Source: JBCBEX01 sp039177895 (lineage in GTDB: Bacteria > Bacteroidota > Rhodothermia > Rhodothermales > Rubricoccaceae). From it: DNA of 29,964 nt. Positions 16,338 to 24,027 of this stretch are shown piece by piece (the first letter of the stretch is position 1; every line of letters begins with the position of its first letter). Under the pieces are notes generated by a model. The model had not been told where the DNA came from and did not search any database. It was given only the letters and a program-made list of their open reading frames with translations. The position numbers were made by a program, and so were the translations under genes. The stretch is from positions 1 through 29,964 of the forward strand of contig JBCDFO010000011.1 of assembly GCA_039177895.1 (NCBI GenBank), in the 5' to 3' direction.

Positions 16338-19268
16338 ATGCGTCGTCTCGCCTGGCTCCTCGCTCTCGTCTTCGCGTTCGTCGGTACGACCCCGGCGCAA
16401 GCGCAGACGCTCGACCTCACGTTCCGCTTCATCCCGGATCTGACGCCGCCCGCCATCACGCCGGTGCGCGCGTTCCTGCCCGGCTCGTTCAACGACTGGG
16501 GGCCCAACAGCAGCGGGCGCATCCAGATCGGCGCCGCGTCGGCCATGGACTACGTGCCGCAGGAGAACGAGTACCGCAAGGTCGTCTCGCTGAACGTCGG
16601 CCAGACGGTGCAATACAAGGTGCACTACCACAACAACGGCGACGGCAGCAACTTCACCTGGATCACCGACCCGCTCAACCCGGTGTTCGTCGGGCCGAAC
16701 GCCGACTCGCAGATCGATGTCGCGAACCCCATGTTCCTCCAGGCCGCGCGCGAGGCGGACAACGAGGGCAACATCGTCGCCGTGTCGACGGGCCTCTTTG
16801 GGACGGCCGCGTTCACGCGCATCGACTTCGAGGTGAACACGACCGCCTACACCAACGGCCTCGACTTCTACGACGCCGAGAGCGGCATCTTCCGGTTCGA
16901 GCTGCCCGCGCCGGTCGCGCCGGGCTCGCGGTTTGCGCTGGAAGCGGAGGACGCCGAAGGGCGCGTCGTCAGCTTCGACATCGGCGTGCCGCCGCCGACC
17001 GTGGTGGACCAAGCGCGGCCCGTCGGCATCCAGGACGGCATCACCTACTCCGACGCCGAGCCCGGCAAGGTCTTCCTCTCGCTCCTCGCGCCGAACAAGA
17101 GCTACGTCTACGTCCTCGGCGACTTCAACGACTTCCAGCCCGACGACGACTTCCTGATGCGCCGCGACGTCGTCAGCGCCGACGAGGTCTACTGGTGGCT
17201 CGAGATGGACCTCACGCCGGGCGAGACGTACGCCTTCCAGTACCTCGTTGACGGCACGCAGCGCGTCACCGACGCCTACGTCCCGCTCGTCCTCGACCCG
17301 AACAACGACCGCTTCATCCCCGAGTCGGTCTACCCGAACCTGCCGGAGTACCCCGACGGCGCGCAGGGCATCGTCGGCGTGCTCACGCCGGGCGCGGCGC
17401 CCTACGACTGGCAGGACGACGACTACGAGCGCCCCGAGCAGAAAGACCTCGTCATCTACGAGATGCTCGTCCGCGACTTCATCACCGCGCACGACTACGA
17501 TACGCTCGCCGACACGCTCGACTACTTCGTCAACCTCGGCGTGAACGCGCTCGAACTGATGCCCATCCAGGAGTTCGGCGGCAACGAAAACTGGGGCTAC
17601 CAGCCGACCTTCCACCTGGCCGTGGACAAGTACTACGGCCCGCCCGAGCAGCTCAAGGCGTTCATCGACGCGGCGCACCAGCGCGGCCTCGCGATCATCC
17701 TCGACGTCGTCTACAACCACGCCGACCAGCCGTCGCCGCTCGTGACGCTTTTCGGTGCCAACGACGCCAACCCGTACGTGCACGTCCCCGAGCAGCACCC
17801 GTTCAACGTCTTCACCGACCTTGACCACACCTACTTCGGCGTGCAGCGCTGGCTCGACCGCGCCAACGCCTGGTGGCTCGAAGAGTACCGCGTGGACGGC
17901 TTCCGCTTCGACCTCTCGAAGGGCTTCACGACGCGCGACTACGGCGGCGACGTGGGGGCGTGGAGCGCCTTCAACCAGGGCCGCATCGACCTGCTCACGC
18001 GCATGGCCGACGAGATCTGGGCCGTGGACAACGAGGCCTACATCATCCTGGAGCACTTCGCCGACGCCCGCGAGGACCGCGCGCTCGCCAACTACGGCCG
18101 CGACGCCGGCTTCCCCGGCATGATGCTCTGGAGCAACATGAACCGCCCCTATAGCCAGAGCGCGATGGGCTACCCGACGGCGACCGACTTCGAGAGCACG
18201 CTCGAACGGACGTACCCGCCGAACAACGGCTACCCGCTCGACGGCCAGATCACGTTCATGGAGAGCCACGACGAGCAGTGGCTGATGTATCGCAACCGTG
18301 AGTTCGGCAACCGCTCCGGCGACTACGACACGCGCACCGTCGAGACCGCGCTGGAGCGTATGAAGCTCGTGGGCGCGTTTTTCTACACCGTGCCCGGCCC
18401 GCGCATGCTCTGGCAGTTCGCCGAGATCGGCTACGGCGGCGGCCCCGGCGAGTGCCTCCGCGACGGCGGCGGCGGCGGCTGCTCGGGCGGTGACCCCGGA
18501 CGCACGGGCAACAAGCCGATCCGCTGGGACTACTTCGCCGACGTGGCCCCGGACCGCAACGGCTTCGGCGGCCAGGTCGTGGCGACAAGTGCCGAAGAGC
18601 GTGCCGCCCGTGTACGTCTCTACAAGACCTGGGGCGCGCTCCTCAAGCTGCGCAACGAGAACGCCATCTTCACGTCCGAACTCACCGACGTGGACCTCCG
18701 CGTGGGCCGCACGACGGACCGCTACATCCGCCTCTCCTACGGCGGCGCACCGGCTGGTCAGCCCAGCGAGGTCGTCATCGTCGGCAACTTCGGCGTGGAG
18801 TCGGACGACGTGACCGTCGACTTCGCCGAGGGCGGCGACTGGTTCAGCTACTTCGACGACGGCGACCTCGACCTCGCAAGTGCGGGCTCGCAGACGTTCA
18901 CGCTGCTCCCCGGCGAGTTCCGCGTCTACACCAACGAGTTCGTCGAGAAGCCCGAGCCGGGCCTCGTGGCGACCGACGCCGAACTCGTCAACGACGCTGT
19001 CCCGGCCACGCTCGCGCTCGACGCCGCCTACCCGAACCCGTTCGCCACCGCGACCACGCTCGAGTACGACCTCCCGCAGGCCACCGACGTGACGCTGACG
19101 GTCTACGACCTCCTCGGCCGCCGCGTCGCCACGCTCGTGGATGCCCCGCAGACGCCGGGCCGCTACGCTGTTGCGTTCGATGCCGCCAGGCTGGCGAGCG
19201 GGGCGTATGTGGTGCGCCTCGTCGCGGGTGACTCGGTGGAGACGACGCGCGTGACGGTCGCGCGATAG
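16338..19268 (+). CDS. Secreted GH13 alpha-amylase-family glycosidase with CBM48-like and T9SS domains
   Basis: A 976-residue protein; ATG 16338 gives the signal peptide MRRLAWLLALVFAFVG...AQAQ. Two N-terminal sandwich modules follow, the second CBM48-like (about 245-335, SYVYVLGDFNDFQ). The GH13 barrel (about 365-700) shows region I DVVYNHA (Asp456), region V MPIQEF, region II GFRFDLSKG (nucleophile Asp525), region III IILEHF (acid/base Glu572) and region IV FMESHDEQ (Asp645). The catalytic triad is therefore complete. A Gly-rich insert with two cysteines lies near residues 700-720. Residues 895-976 are a T9SS sorting domain (AYPNPFATATTLEYDLPQ, VYDLLGRRVATLVD), closely similar to that of the preceding protein. 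It should cleave alpha-1,4-glucans at the cell surface; preference among starch, glycogen and pullulan is not readable. Confidence 0.92.
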   Translation: MRRLAWLLALVFAFVGTTPAQAQTLDLTFRFIPDLTPPAITPVRAFLPGSFNDWGPNSSGRIQIGAASAMDYVPQENEYRKVVSLNVGQTVQYKVHYHNNGDGSNFTWITDPLNPVFVGPNADSQIDVANPMFLQAAREADNEGNIVAVSTGLFGTAAFTRIDFEVNTTAYTNGLDFYDAESGIFRFELPAPVAPGSRFALEAEDAEGRVVSFDIGVPPPTVVDQARPVGIQDGITYSDAEPGKVFLSLLAPNKSYVYVLGDFNDFQPDDDFLMRRDVVSADEVYWWLEMDLTPGETYAFQYLVDGTQRVTDAYVPLVLDPNNDRFIPESVYPNLPEYPDGAQGIVGVLTPGAAPYDWQDDDYERPEQKDLVIYEMLVRDFITAHDYDTLADTLDYFVNLGVNALELMPIQEFGGNENWGYQPTFHLAVDKYYGPPEQLKAFIDAAHQRGLAIILDVVYNHADQPSPLVTLFGANDANPYVHVPEQHPFNVFTDLDHTYFGVQRWLDRANAWWLEEYRVDGFRFDLSKGFTTRDYGGDVGAWSAFNQGRIDLLTRMADEIWAVDNEAYIILEHFADAREDRALANYGRDAGFPGMMLWSNMNRPYSQSAMGYPTATDFESTLERTYPPNNGYPLDGQITFMESHDEQWLMYRNREFGNRSGDYDTRTVETALERMKLVGAFFYTVPGPRMLWQFAEIGYGGGPGECLRDGGGGGCSGGDPGRTGNKPIRWDYFADVAPDRNGFGGQVVATSAEERAARVRLYKTWGALLKLRNENAIFTSELTDVDLRVGRTTDRYIRLSYGGAPAGQPSEVVIVGNFGVESDDVTVDFAEGGDWFSYFDDGDLDLASAGSQTFTLLPGEFRVYTNEFVEKPEPGLVATDAELVNDAVPATLALDAAYPNPFATATTLEYDLPQATDVTLTVYDLLGRRVATLVDAPQTPGRYAVAFDAARLASGAYVVRLVAGDSVETTRVTVAR

Positions 19269-19276
19269 CTCGACGC

Positions 19277-19364
19277 ACCCCCTGCTTCTCTCCCCGTGAA
19301 GGGTCGAGAAGCTGTCCCCCTCATTGGTGAGGGGGACAGTTCGAGCGTAGCGAGAACAGGGGGT
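19277..19364. repeat. Intergenic nested palindrome between the two amylase genes
   Basis: The core is a perfect 12-bp stem, CTGTCCCCCTCA (19312-19323) with its complement at 19328-19339, around a TTGG loop. It is nested within outer arms ACCCCCTGCTTCTC (19277-19290) and GAGAACAGGGGGT (19352-19364). There is no T-run, so it is not a classical terminator. Its CTGTCCCCCTC words resemble the ends of elements A and B. Confidence 0.7.
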
Positions 19365-19405
19365 GTAAATGCGGCACTTCGCTCACCCAAACGCTCAGAG
19401 TCACC

Positions 19406-21307
19406 GTGTTTCGTTCCGCATTCCTTGCACTCCTTTTGGGAGTAATCCTCGCGCCCAACCTCCAGGCCCAACCCGTCCCAAGCTGGGCCGCCGCCGCCGT
19501 CTGGTACCAGATCTTCCCCGAGCGCTTCCGCAACGGGGATCCAACGAACGACCCCACGTTCGCCTCGCTCGACTTCGGGCAGGACATGACCACCGAGGAC
19601 GCGTGGGCCATCACGCCGTGGACGGGTGACTGGTACGTCCAGGCCGACTGGGAGGCCGCCATCTCGACGTTCTACGACCCGCCCGTCTTCATGCGGCGCT
19701 ACGGCGGTGACCTCCAGGGCGTCATCGACCAACTCGACTACCTCGACAGCCTCGGCGTCAACGCGCTCTACTTCAACCCGGTGTTTCACGCGCCGAGCAT
19801 GCACAAGTACGACGGCGCGAGCTTCCACCACATCGACCCGTACTTCGGCCCCGATCCCGAAGGCGACCTCGCGCTGATGGAAGGCGAGACCGCTGACCCA
19901 GCGACCTGGACCTGGACGGCCGCCGACTCGCTCTTCCTGCAGATGCTCGGCGAGGCGCACGCCCGCGACATCCGCGTGGTGATCGACGGCGTCTTCAACC
20001 ACACCGGCACGCGCTTCTTCGGCTTCGAGGACCTCGTCGAGAAGCAGCAGGCGTCGGCGTTTGCCGACTGGTACGAGGTGACGGCGTTCGACGACCCCGA
20101 CACGCCCGAGAACGAGTACGACTACAACGGCTGGTGGGGCTACAAGGCGCTGCCCGTGCTCCGCGACTCGCTCGACGCCGACGGCGAACCGGTGACCCTT
20201 GGCGCCGGGCCGCGGCAGTACGTCTTCGACATCACGCGGCGCTGGATGGACCCCAACGGCGACGGCGACCCGAGCGACGGCATCGACGGCTGGCGGCTCG
20301 ACGTGGCCGACGAGGTGCCGACGGGCTTCTGGGCGGAGTGGAACGACCTGGTGTTCGAACTCAACCCCGAGGCCTACACCGTCGCCGAGACCTGGCACGA
20401 CGCGGTGGCTTTCCTGCGCGCGAGCGGCTTCTCGGCGGCGATGAACTACCACGCCTTCGCCATGCCCGTCGAGGACTGGCTGATCGATGGGCGCATCGGC
20501 CCGGTGACGTTTGCGGCCCAGCTCGTCGAACGCAGCCTGCCGTATGCGAGGGCGCGGGCCTACGCGATGCAGAACCTCATCGACAGCCACGACACCGAGC
20601 GCGTGGCGTCGGGCATCGTCAACGGGCACCTGCCCATCGACTTCGACCAGCAGCCGAGCCCGCGCCACCGCGAGGACTACGCCGTGCGTGCCCCGAACGA
20701 GGCCGAGCGCGACATCCAGCGCATGATCGCTGTGATGCAGGTCGCCTACGTCGGCGCGCCGATGTTCTACTACGGCACCGAGGCCGGCATGTGGGGCGCG
20801 GACGACCCCGACGACCGCAAGCCGATGGTCTGGCCCGACCTCACCTTCGCTGACGAGTGCACGGACCCGCGCGGCCTGGAGCGGGAATGCGACCCCATCG
20901 CCTTCGACCACGAGTTGTTCGCGTTCTACCAGAGCGCCATCGCGCTGCGGCACCGGCACGACGCGCTCCGGCACGGCGGCTTCTCGGTGCTCCACGCCGA
21001 CAGCACGACCAACACGCTCGCGTTCCAGCGGCTGCACACGACCGCCGTCGACGGCGAAGAGGACACGCAGGAACTCGTGATCGCCTTCAACCGCAGCGAC
21101 GCGCGCCAGAAAATCGCCCTGCCGGGCCTCGGCGACGCGGAAATCCACCCGCTCGTGCCGATCTTCGCCTCACGCGGCGACCTCGCCGACATTCCCTCGC
21201 TCACGATCACCCTCGACGACGCTGGAGGCCCACCCGCGTTCGCCCTCGACGTGCCCGCCCGCACGGCGGTGGTCTACCGGCGGCTGTCCAATGACGACTA
21301 CCGATAG
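19406..21307 (+). CDS. Periplasmic GH13 neopullulanase/cyclomaltodextrinase-like amylase
   Basis: A 633-residue protein with GTG start and a signal peptide (FLALLLGVILAPNLQAQ) but no T9SS domain, so it should stay in the periplasm. It begins the barrel at once with VWYQIFPERFRNGDPTND, a calcium-site-like motif typical of neopullulanases. All GH13 regions are present: DGVFNHTG (Asp194), GWRLDVADEV (nucleophile Asp299), VAETWHDA (acid/base Glu328) and LIDSHDTERV (Asp396). The C-terminal beta domain ends the protein. It probably degrades maltodextrins or cyclodextrins that enter through the outer membrane. It lies between the surface amylase and malE, fitting a periplasmic step before ABC uptake. 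Confidence 0.91.
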   Translation: MFRSAFLALLLGVILAPNLQAQPVPSWAAAAVWYQIFPERFRNGDPTNDPTFASLDFGQDMTTEDAWAITPWTGDWYVQADWEAAISTFYDPPVFMRRYGGDLQGVIDQLDYLDSLGVNALYFNPVFHAPSMHKYDGASFHHIDPYFGPDPEGDLALMEGETADPATWTWTAADSLFLQMLGEAHARDIRVVIDGVFNHTGTRFFGFEDLVEKQQASAFADWYEVTAFDDPDTPENEYDYNGWWGYKALPVLRDSLDADGEPVTLGAGPRQYVFDITRRWMDPNGDGDPSDGIDGWRLDVADEVPTGFWAEWNDLVFELNPEAYTVAETWHDAVAFLRASGFSAAMNYHAFAMPVEDWLIDGRIGPVTFAAQLVERSLPYARARAYAMQNLIDSHDTERVASGIVNGHLPIDFDQQPSPRHREDYAVRAPNEAERDIQRMIAVMQVAYVGAPMFYYGTEAGMWGADDPDDRKPMVWPDLTFADECTDPRGLERECDPIAFDHELFAFYQSAIALRHRHDALRHGGFSVLHADSTTNTLAFQRLHTTAVDGEEDTQELVIAFNRSDARQKIALPGLGDAEIHPLVPIFASRGDLADIPSLTITLDDAGGPPAFALDVPARTAVVYRRLSNDDYR

Positions 21308-21337
21308 AGGCCGTCAGCGAGCGTAAATCTCGTAGTG

Positions 21338-21420
21338 TTGTCATCCTGAACTCGATTCAGGATCTCCTCCGACATGCTGAGATGCTGAAACAAGTTCAGC
21401 ATGACAAGTAGGGGAGATCC
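21338..21420. repeat. Double palindrome of the GTCATCCTGAA type
   Basis: TTGTCATCCTGAAC (21338-21351) pairs with GTTCAGCATGACAA (21394-21407), 13 of 14 bases. Each half also folds alone (ATCCTGAA/TTCAGGAT; ATGCTGAA/TTCAGCAT). GGATCTCC (21360-21367) and GGAGATCC (21413-21420) make further arms. Hairpins of this wording are common interspersed intergenic repeats in bacterial genomes. It ends 10 bp before the malE start. Confidence 0.75.
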
Positions 21421-21430
21421 TACCCGCACC

Positions 21431-22666
21431 ATGCGACATATCCTCTTTCTGCTTGCCGTCGTCCTCTTGCTTCCCGCGTGTGAGGGTGGAGCAGACGAGG
21501 GCATCACGACGGTCCGCATCTGGCACCTCAAGGACGCGGAGGAGCGTGCTGTGCTGGAAGAGGCCGCGGAGCGGTACTCCGCTGCGAACCCGGACGTGAA
21601 CGTCGAGGTGCTCTACAAGGACACCGAGGAACTGCGCAACCACTACGTCTTCGGGGCCATCGGCGGGAAAGGCCCGGACATGATCTACGGCCCGGCGGAC
21701 AACGTCGGTCTCTACGCGCTCACTGGGACCGCGATGGCGCTGCAGGACAAGGTCGACCCGGCCTTCATCGAGCGCTTTGAGGAAGACGGGCTGCTCTTCT
21801 GGGGCGATAGCTTGCTGCTCGTCGCCGATCAGCTCGGCTCGCACCTCACGTTCGTCTACAACAAGACGCTCATGCCCGAGCCGCCCGCCACGCTGGACGA
21901 GCTCGTGGCGATGGCTCCCGACCTCACCGTGGACGCCGACGGCGACGGGCGGCCGGAGCAGTACGCGCTCACGTGGAACTACACCGAGCCGTTCTTCCTC
22001 GTCCCGTTCCTCTCCGGCTTCGGGGGGTGGATGCTCAACGAAAGCGGCGAGCCGACGCTCGACACCCCCGAAATGGTGAACGCCATCCAGTTCGTCCTCG
22101 ACCTGCGCGACGAGCACCAGGTGATCCCACGCGAGAGCGACTACAACATCGCCGAGACGCTCTTCAAGGAGGGCCGCGCCGCCGCCGTCATCAACGGCCC
22201 GTGGTCGTGGGGCGGCTACGCCGAGGCCGGCGTCGACTTTGGCATGGCGCGCATCCCGTACAACACCGAGACGGGCATCTGGCCGGCCCCCATCGTCTCC
22301 GCGCGCGGCTATTCTGTGAACGCCGCCGTCACCGAGGAGAAGCTGCCCTATGTCCTCGACGTGCTCGACTACCTGACGAGCGAGGAAGTGCAGCGCCAGA
22401 TGGTGCACGACCTCTTCGCCATCCCCACGCTCAAGACCGTGCGTCGCGACTCGGTGCTGATGCAGAGCAACGAGTTTGTGCAGCAGTCGCTCAGCCAAGC
22501 CGAAGTCTCCAAGTCGATGCCGACCGAGCCGCAGCTCCGGCAGATCTGGGACGGCATGCGTGGACCCTACCAGCTCGTGATGAACGGCGGCGTGACCGCC
22601 GAGGAGGGCGCACGCCTGATGCAGAAGCAAGCCGAAGAGCTGATCGCCGACACGTTTGATTCATGA
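21431..22666 (+). CDS. malE: Maltodextrin-type ABC transporter substrate-binding lipoprotein
   Basis: A 411-residue solute-binding protein of the MalE family. ATG 21431 places the lipobox LLLPAC at Cys17; earlier in-frame starts would lie in a repeat. Family segments include VRIWHLKDAEERAVLEEAAE, GPDMIYGPADNVGLYA, FVYNKTLMPEPPATLDELVA, FKEGRAAAVINGPWSWGGY and RGYSVNAAV. It should bind maltose or maltodextrins in the periplasm and deliver them to MalF/MalG encoded downstream. Lipid anchoring is usual in Gram-positives; in a diderm it would fix the protein to a membrane. Sugar specificity is inferred from the neighbouring amylases. Confidence 0.9.
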   Translation: MRHILFLLAVVLLLPACEGGADEGITTVRIWHLKDAEERAVLEEAAERYSAANPDVNVEVLYKDTEELRNHYVFGAIGGKGPDMIYGPADNVGLYALTGTAMALQDKVDPAFIERFEEDGLLFWGDSLLLVADQLGSHLTFVYNKTLMPEPPATLDELVAMAPDLTVDADGDGRPEQYALTWNYTEPFFLVPFLSGFGGWMLNESGEPTLDTPEMVNAIQFVLDLRDEHQVIPRESDYNIAETLFKEGRAAAVINGPWSWGGYAEAGVDFGMARIPYNTETGIWPAPIVSARGYSVNAAVTEEKLPYVLDVLDYLTSEEVQRQMVHDLFAIPTLKTVRRDSVLMQSNEFVQQSLSQAEVSKSMPTEPQLRQIWDGMRGPYQLVMNGGVTAEEGARLMQKQAEELIADTFDS

Positions 22667-22692
22667 GGAGGGCTACCCAGGTCAGAACTGAA

Positions 22693-22834
22693 AGCTCTCC
22701 CCCTGGACAGGGGGAGTCCGCGAAGCGGGAGGGGGTAGACCTTCTGAGCACGAGGCTACTTCCTGCTGAGGCGTTCGACCACCCCCAGCCCCTCCCCCGC
22801 TTTCGCGAGGGCAAGACTCTGTCCAGGAGGGGAG
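22693..22834. repeat. Palindromic interspersed element, copy B
   Basis: The second copy of the element at 16199-16307, with the same outer inverted ends and the inner AGGGGGTAGACC and GTTCGACCACCCCC arms. Relative to copy A it has a 24-nt insertion at 22796-22819. A 17-mer of this region (22804-22820) recurs as its reverse complement at 23998-24014. It also has an extra CCGCGAAGCGGG hairpin near 22718. It fills most of the malE-malF gap; the rest of that gap (22835-22900) shows nothing clear. Confidence 0.78.
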
Positions 22835-22900
22835 ATTCTCTCATGCCAGCCTGATTCGTCAAAGCTCCCCTCGCAGCTAGAGTCATATACCCTCGCTCCC

Positions 22901-23920
22901 ATGATCGAAGCTCCCCCGGAAGGACTTGCCCGTACGCAGGAGGAAGAGGCGCGTGATGCCGCCATCGCCGCGCTCGCTGCGAGCGAGTCAGACGGCGCGC
23001 GGATCGCGCGGAGCACCAAGCCGCCGCGTATGAGCGAGGAGACGCGCTTCAAGTGGTTCCTCGCCTTCCTGCTCGGCCCGACGGCGCTGATCGTCCTGGC
23101 CGTGGTCGCCTACCCGTTCCTCTACAACGTGGCGATCTCGTTCTCCAACATGAACATCTATCACCTGCGTGATTGGGAGTTCATCGGGATCCGGCAGTAC
23201 GCCTCCGTGCTGGCCGACGGGCGCGTGTGGAGCATCCTCCTCAAGACGATCATCTGGACGTTCTCCGGCGTGTTCTTCCACGTGGCGCTCGGCGTCTTCC
23301 TGGCGGTGATCCTGCACGAGAAGTTTATCCGCGGCAAGAGCGCGTGGCGCATCCTGCTCATCCTGCCGTGGGCGGTCCCGCAGTACATCACCGCGCTCAC
23401 CTGGCGCGGCATGTTCAACTACGAGTACGGCGCGATCAACCTCATCATCACGAAGTACATGAACCTCCCGGCCGTCGAGTGGCTGACGAGCCCCACGGAG
23501 GCGTTCCTCGCGGTGATCCTGACCAACGTGTGGCTCGGCTTCCCGTTCATGATGGTGATCGCGCTCGGCGGCCTGCAGTCGATCCCGGCGGCGCTCTACG
23601 AGGCGGCGGACGTGGACGGGGCCTCCGCGTGGGACAAGTTCTGGAACATCACCGCGCCGCTCCTCAAGCCGGTCATGGTGCCCGCGATCACGCTCGGCAT
23701 CGTGTGGACGTTCAACAACGTGAACGTCGTCTGGCTCGTCTCGAACGGCGGCGAGCCAAACGACCAGACGCACATCCTGGTGTCGTACGTCTACGAGGCC
23801 GCGTTCTACATGTACCGCTTCGGCTGGGCGGCTGCGCTCTCGATGGTCATCTTCGCGATCCTGTTCACGTTCACGCAGGTCTTCCTCAACCGCACGAACG
23901 CGACGGAGTCGGTGTATTAG
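22901..23920 (+). CDS. malF: Maltodextrin ABC transporter permease, MalF type
   Basis: A 339-residue inner-membrane protein with six predicted membrane helices (first at about 50-80: FLAFLLGPTALIVLAVVAYP) after a hydrophilic N-terminal extension of about 46 residues. The EAA loop, EAADVDGASAWDKFWNITAP (about 233-257), is the docking site for the ATPase subunit and marks the binding-protein-dependent permease family. It pairs with MalG encoded at 27174, although a 3.2-kb glycosidase gene separates them. No long P2 loop typical of enterobacterial MalF is present, as in most non-enteric homologues. Confidence 0.92.
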   Translation: MIEAPPEGLARTQEEEARDAAIAALAASESDGARIARSTKPPRMSEETRFKWFLAFLLGPTALIVLAVVAYPFLYNVAISFSNMNIYHLRDWEFIGIRQYASVLADGRVWSILLKTIIWTFSGVFFHVALGVFLAVILHEKFIRGKSAWRILLILPWAVPQYITALTWRGMFNYEYGAINLIITKYMNLPAVEWLTSPTEAFLAVILTNVWLGFPFMMVIALGGLQSIPAALYEAADVDGASAWDKFWNITAPLLKPVMVPAITLGIVWTFNNVNVVWLVSNGGEPNDQTHILVSYVYEAAFYMYRFGWAAALSMVIFAILFTFTQVFLNRTNATESVY

Positions 23921-23947
23921 GCTGTTGGTTTTTGGCTGTTAGCTTTT
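23920..23947 (+). repeat. Tandem 14-mers after malF
   Basis: GGCTGTTGGTTTTT (23920-23933) is followed directly by GGCTGTTAGCTTTT (23934-23947), 12 of 14 bases alike. They are T-rich in a GC-rich genome and overlap the last base of the malF stop codon. Function unknown. Confidence 0.5.
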
Positions 23948-23968
23948 CGACTCGTTCTCCCACCACCC

Positions 23969-24027
23969 CGTCACCCTGAGCGAACGCAGTGAGCCGAAGA
24001 GTCTTGCCCTCGCGGAGGCGAGGGATC
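23969..24027. repeat. Interspersed repeat overlapping the start of the debranching-enzyme gene
   Basis: A GTCACCCTGAGCGAACGCAG-type repeat followed by AGAGTCTTGCCCTCGCG and a CCCTCG/CGAGGG hairpin (24007-24024). The 17-mer at 23998-24014 is the inverse of part of element B. The only usable start codons of the next gene (GTG 23989, TTG 24004) lie inside it. Confidence 0.7.

Noticed and set aside
16209..18269. Minus-strand frame of 686 codons opposite the surface amylase
   Set aside because: Overlaps a GH13 gene with all catalytic motifs and begins inside it; composition typical of an antisense shadow.
19312..19339. Perfect 12-bp hairpin as an intrinsic terminator
   Set aside because: No T-run follows, and it is nested in larger inverted arms like the other interspersed elements.
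22663..22854. Short frame after malE
   Set aside because: Made entirely of palindromic element B.
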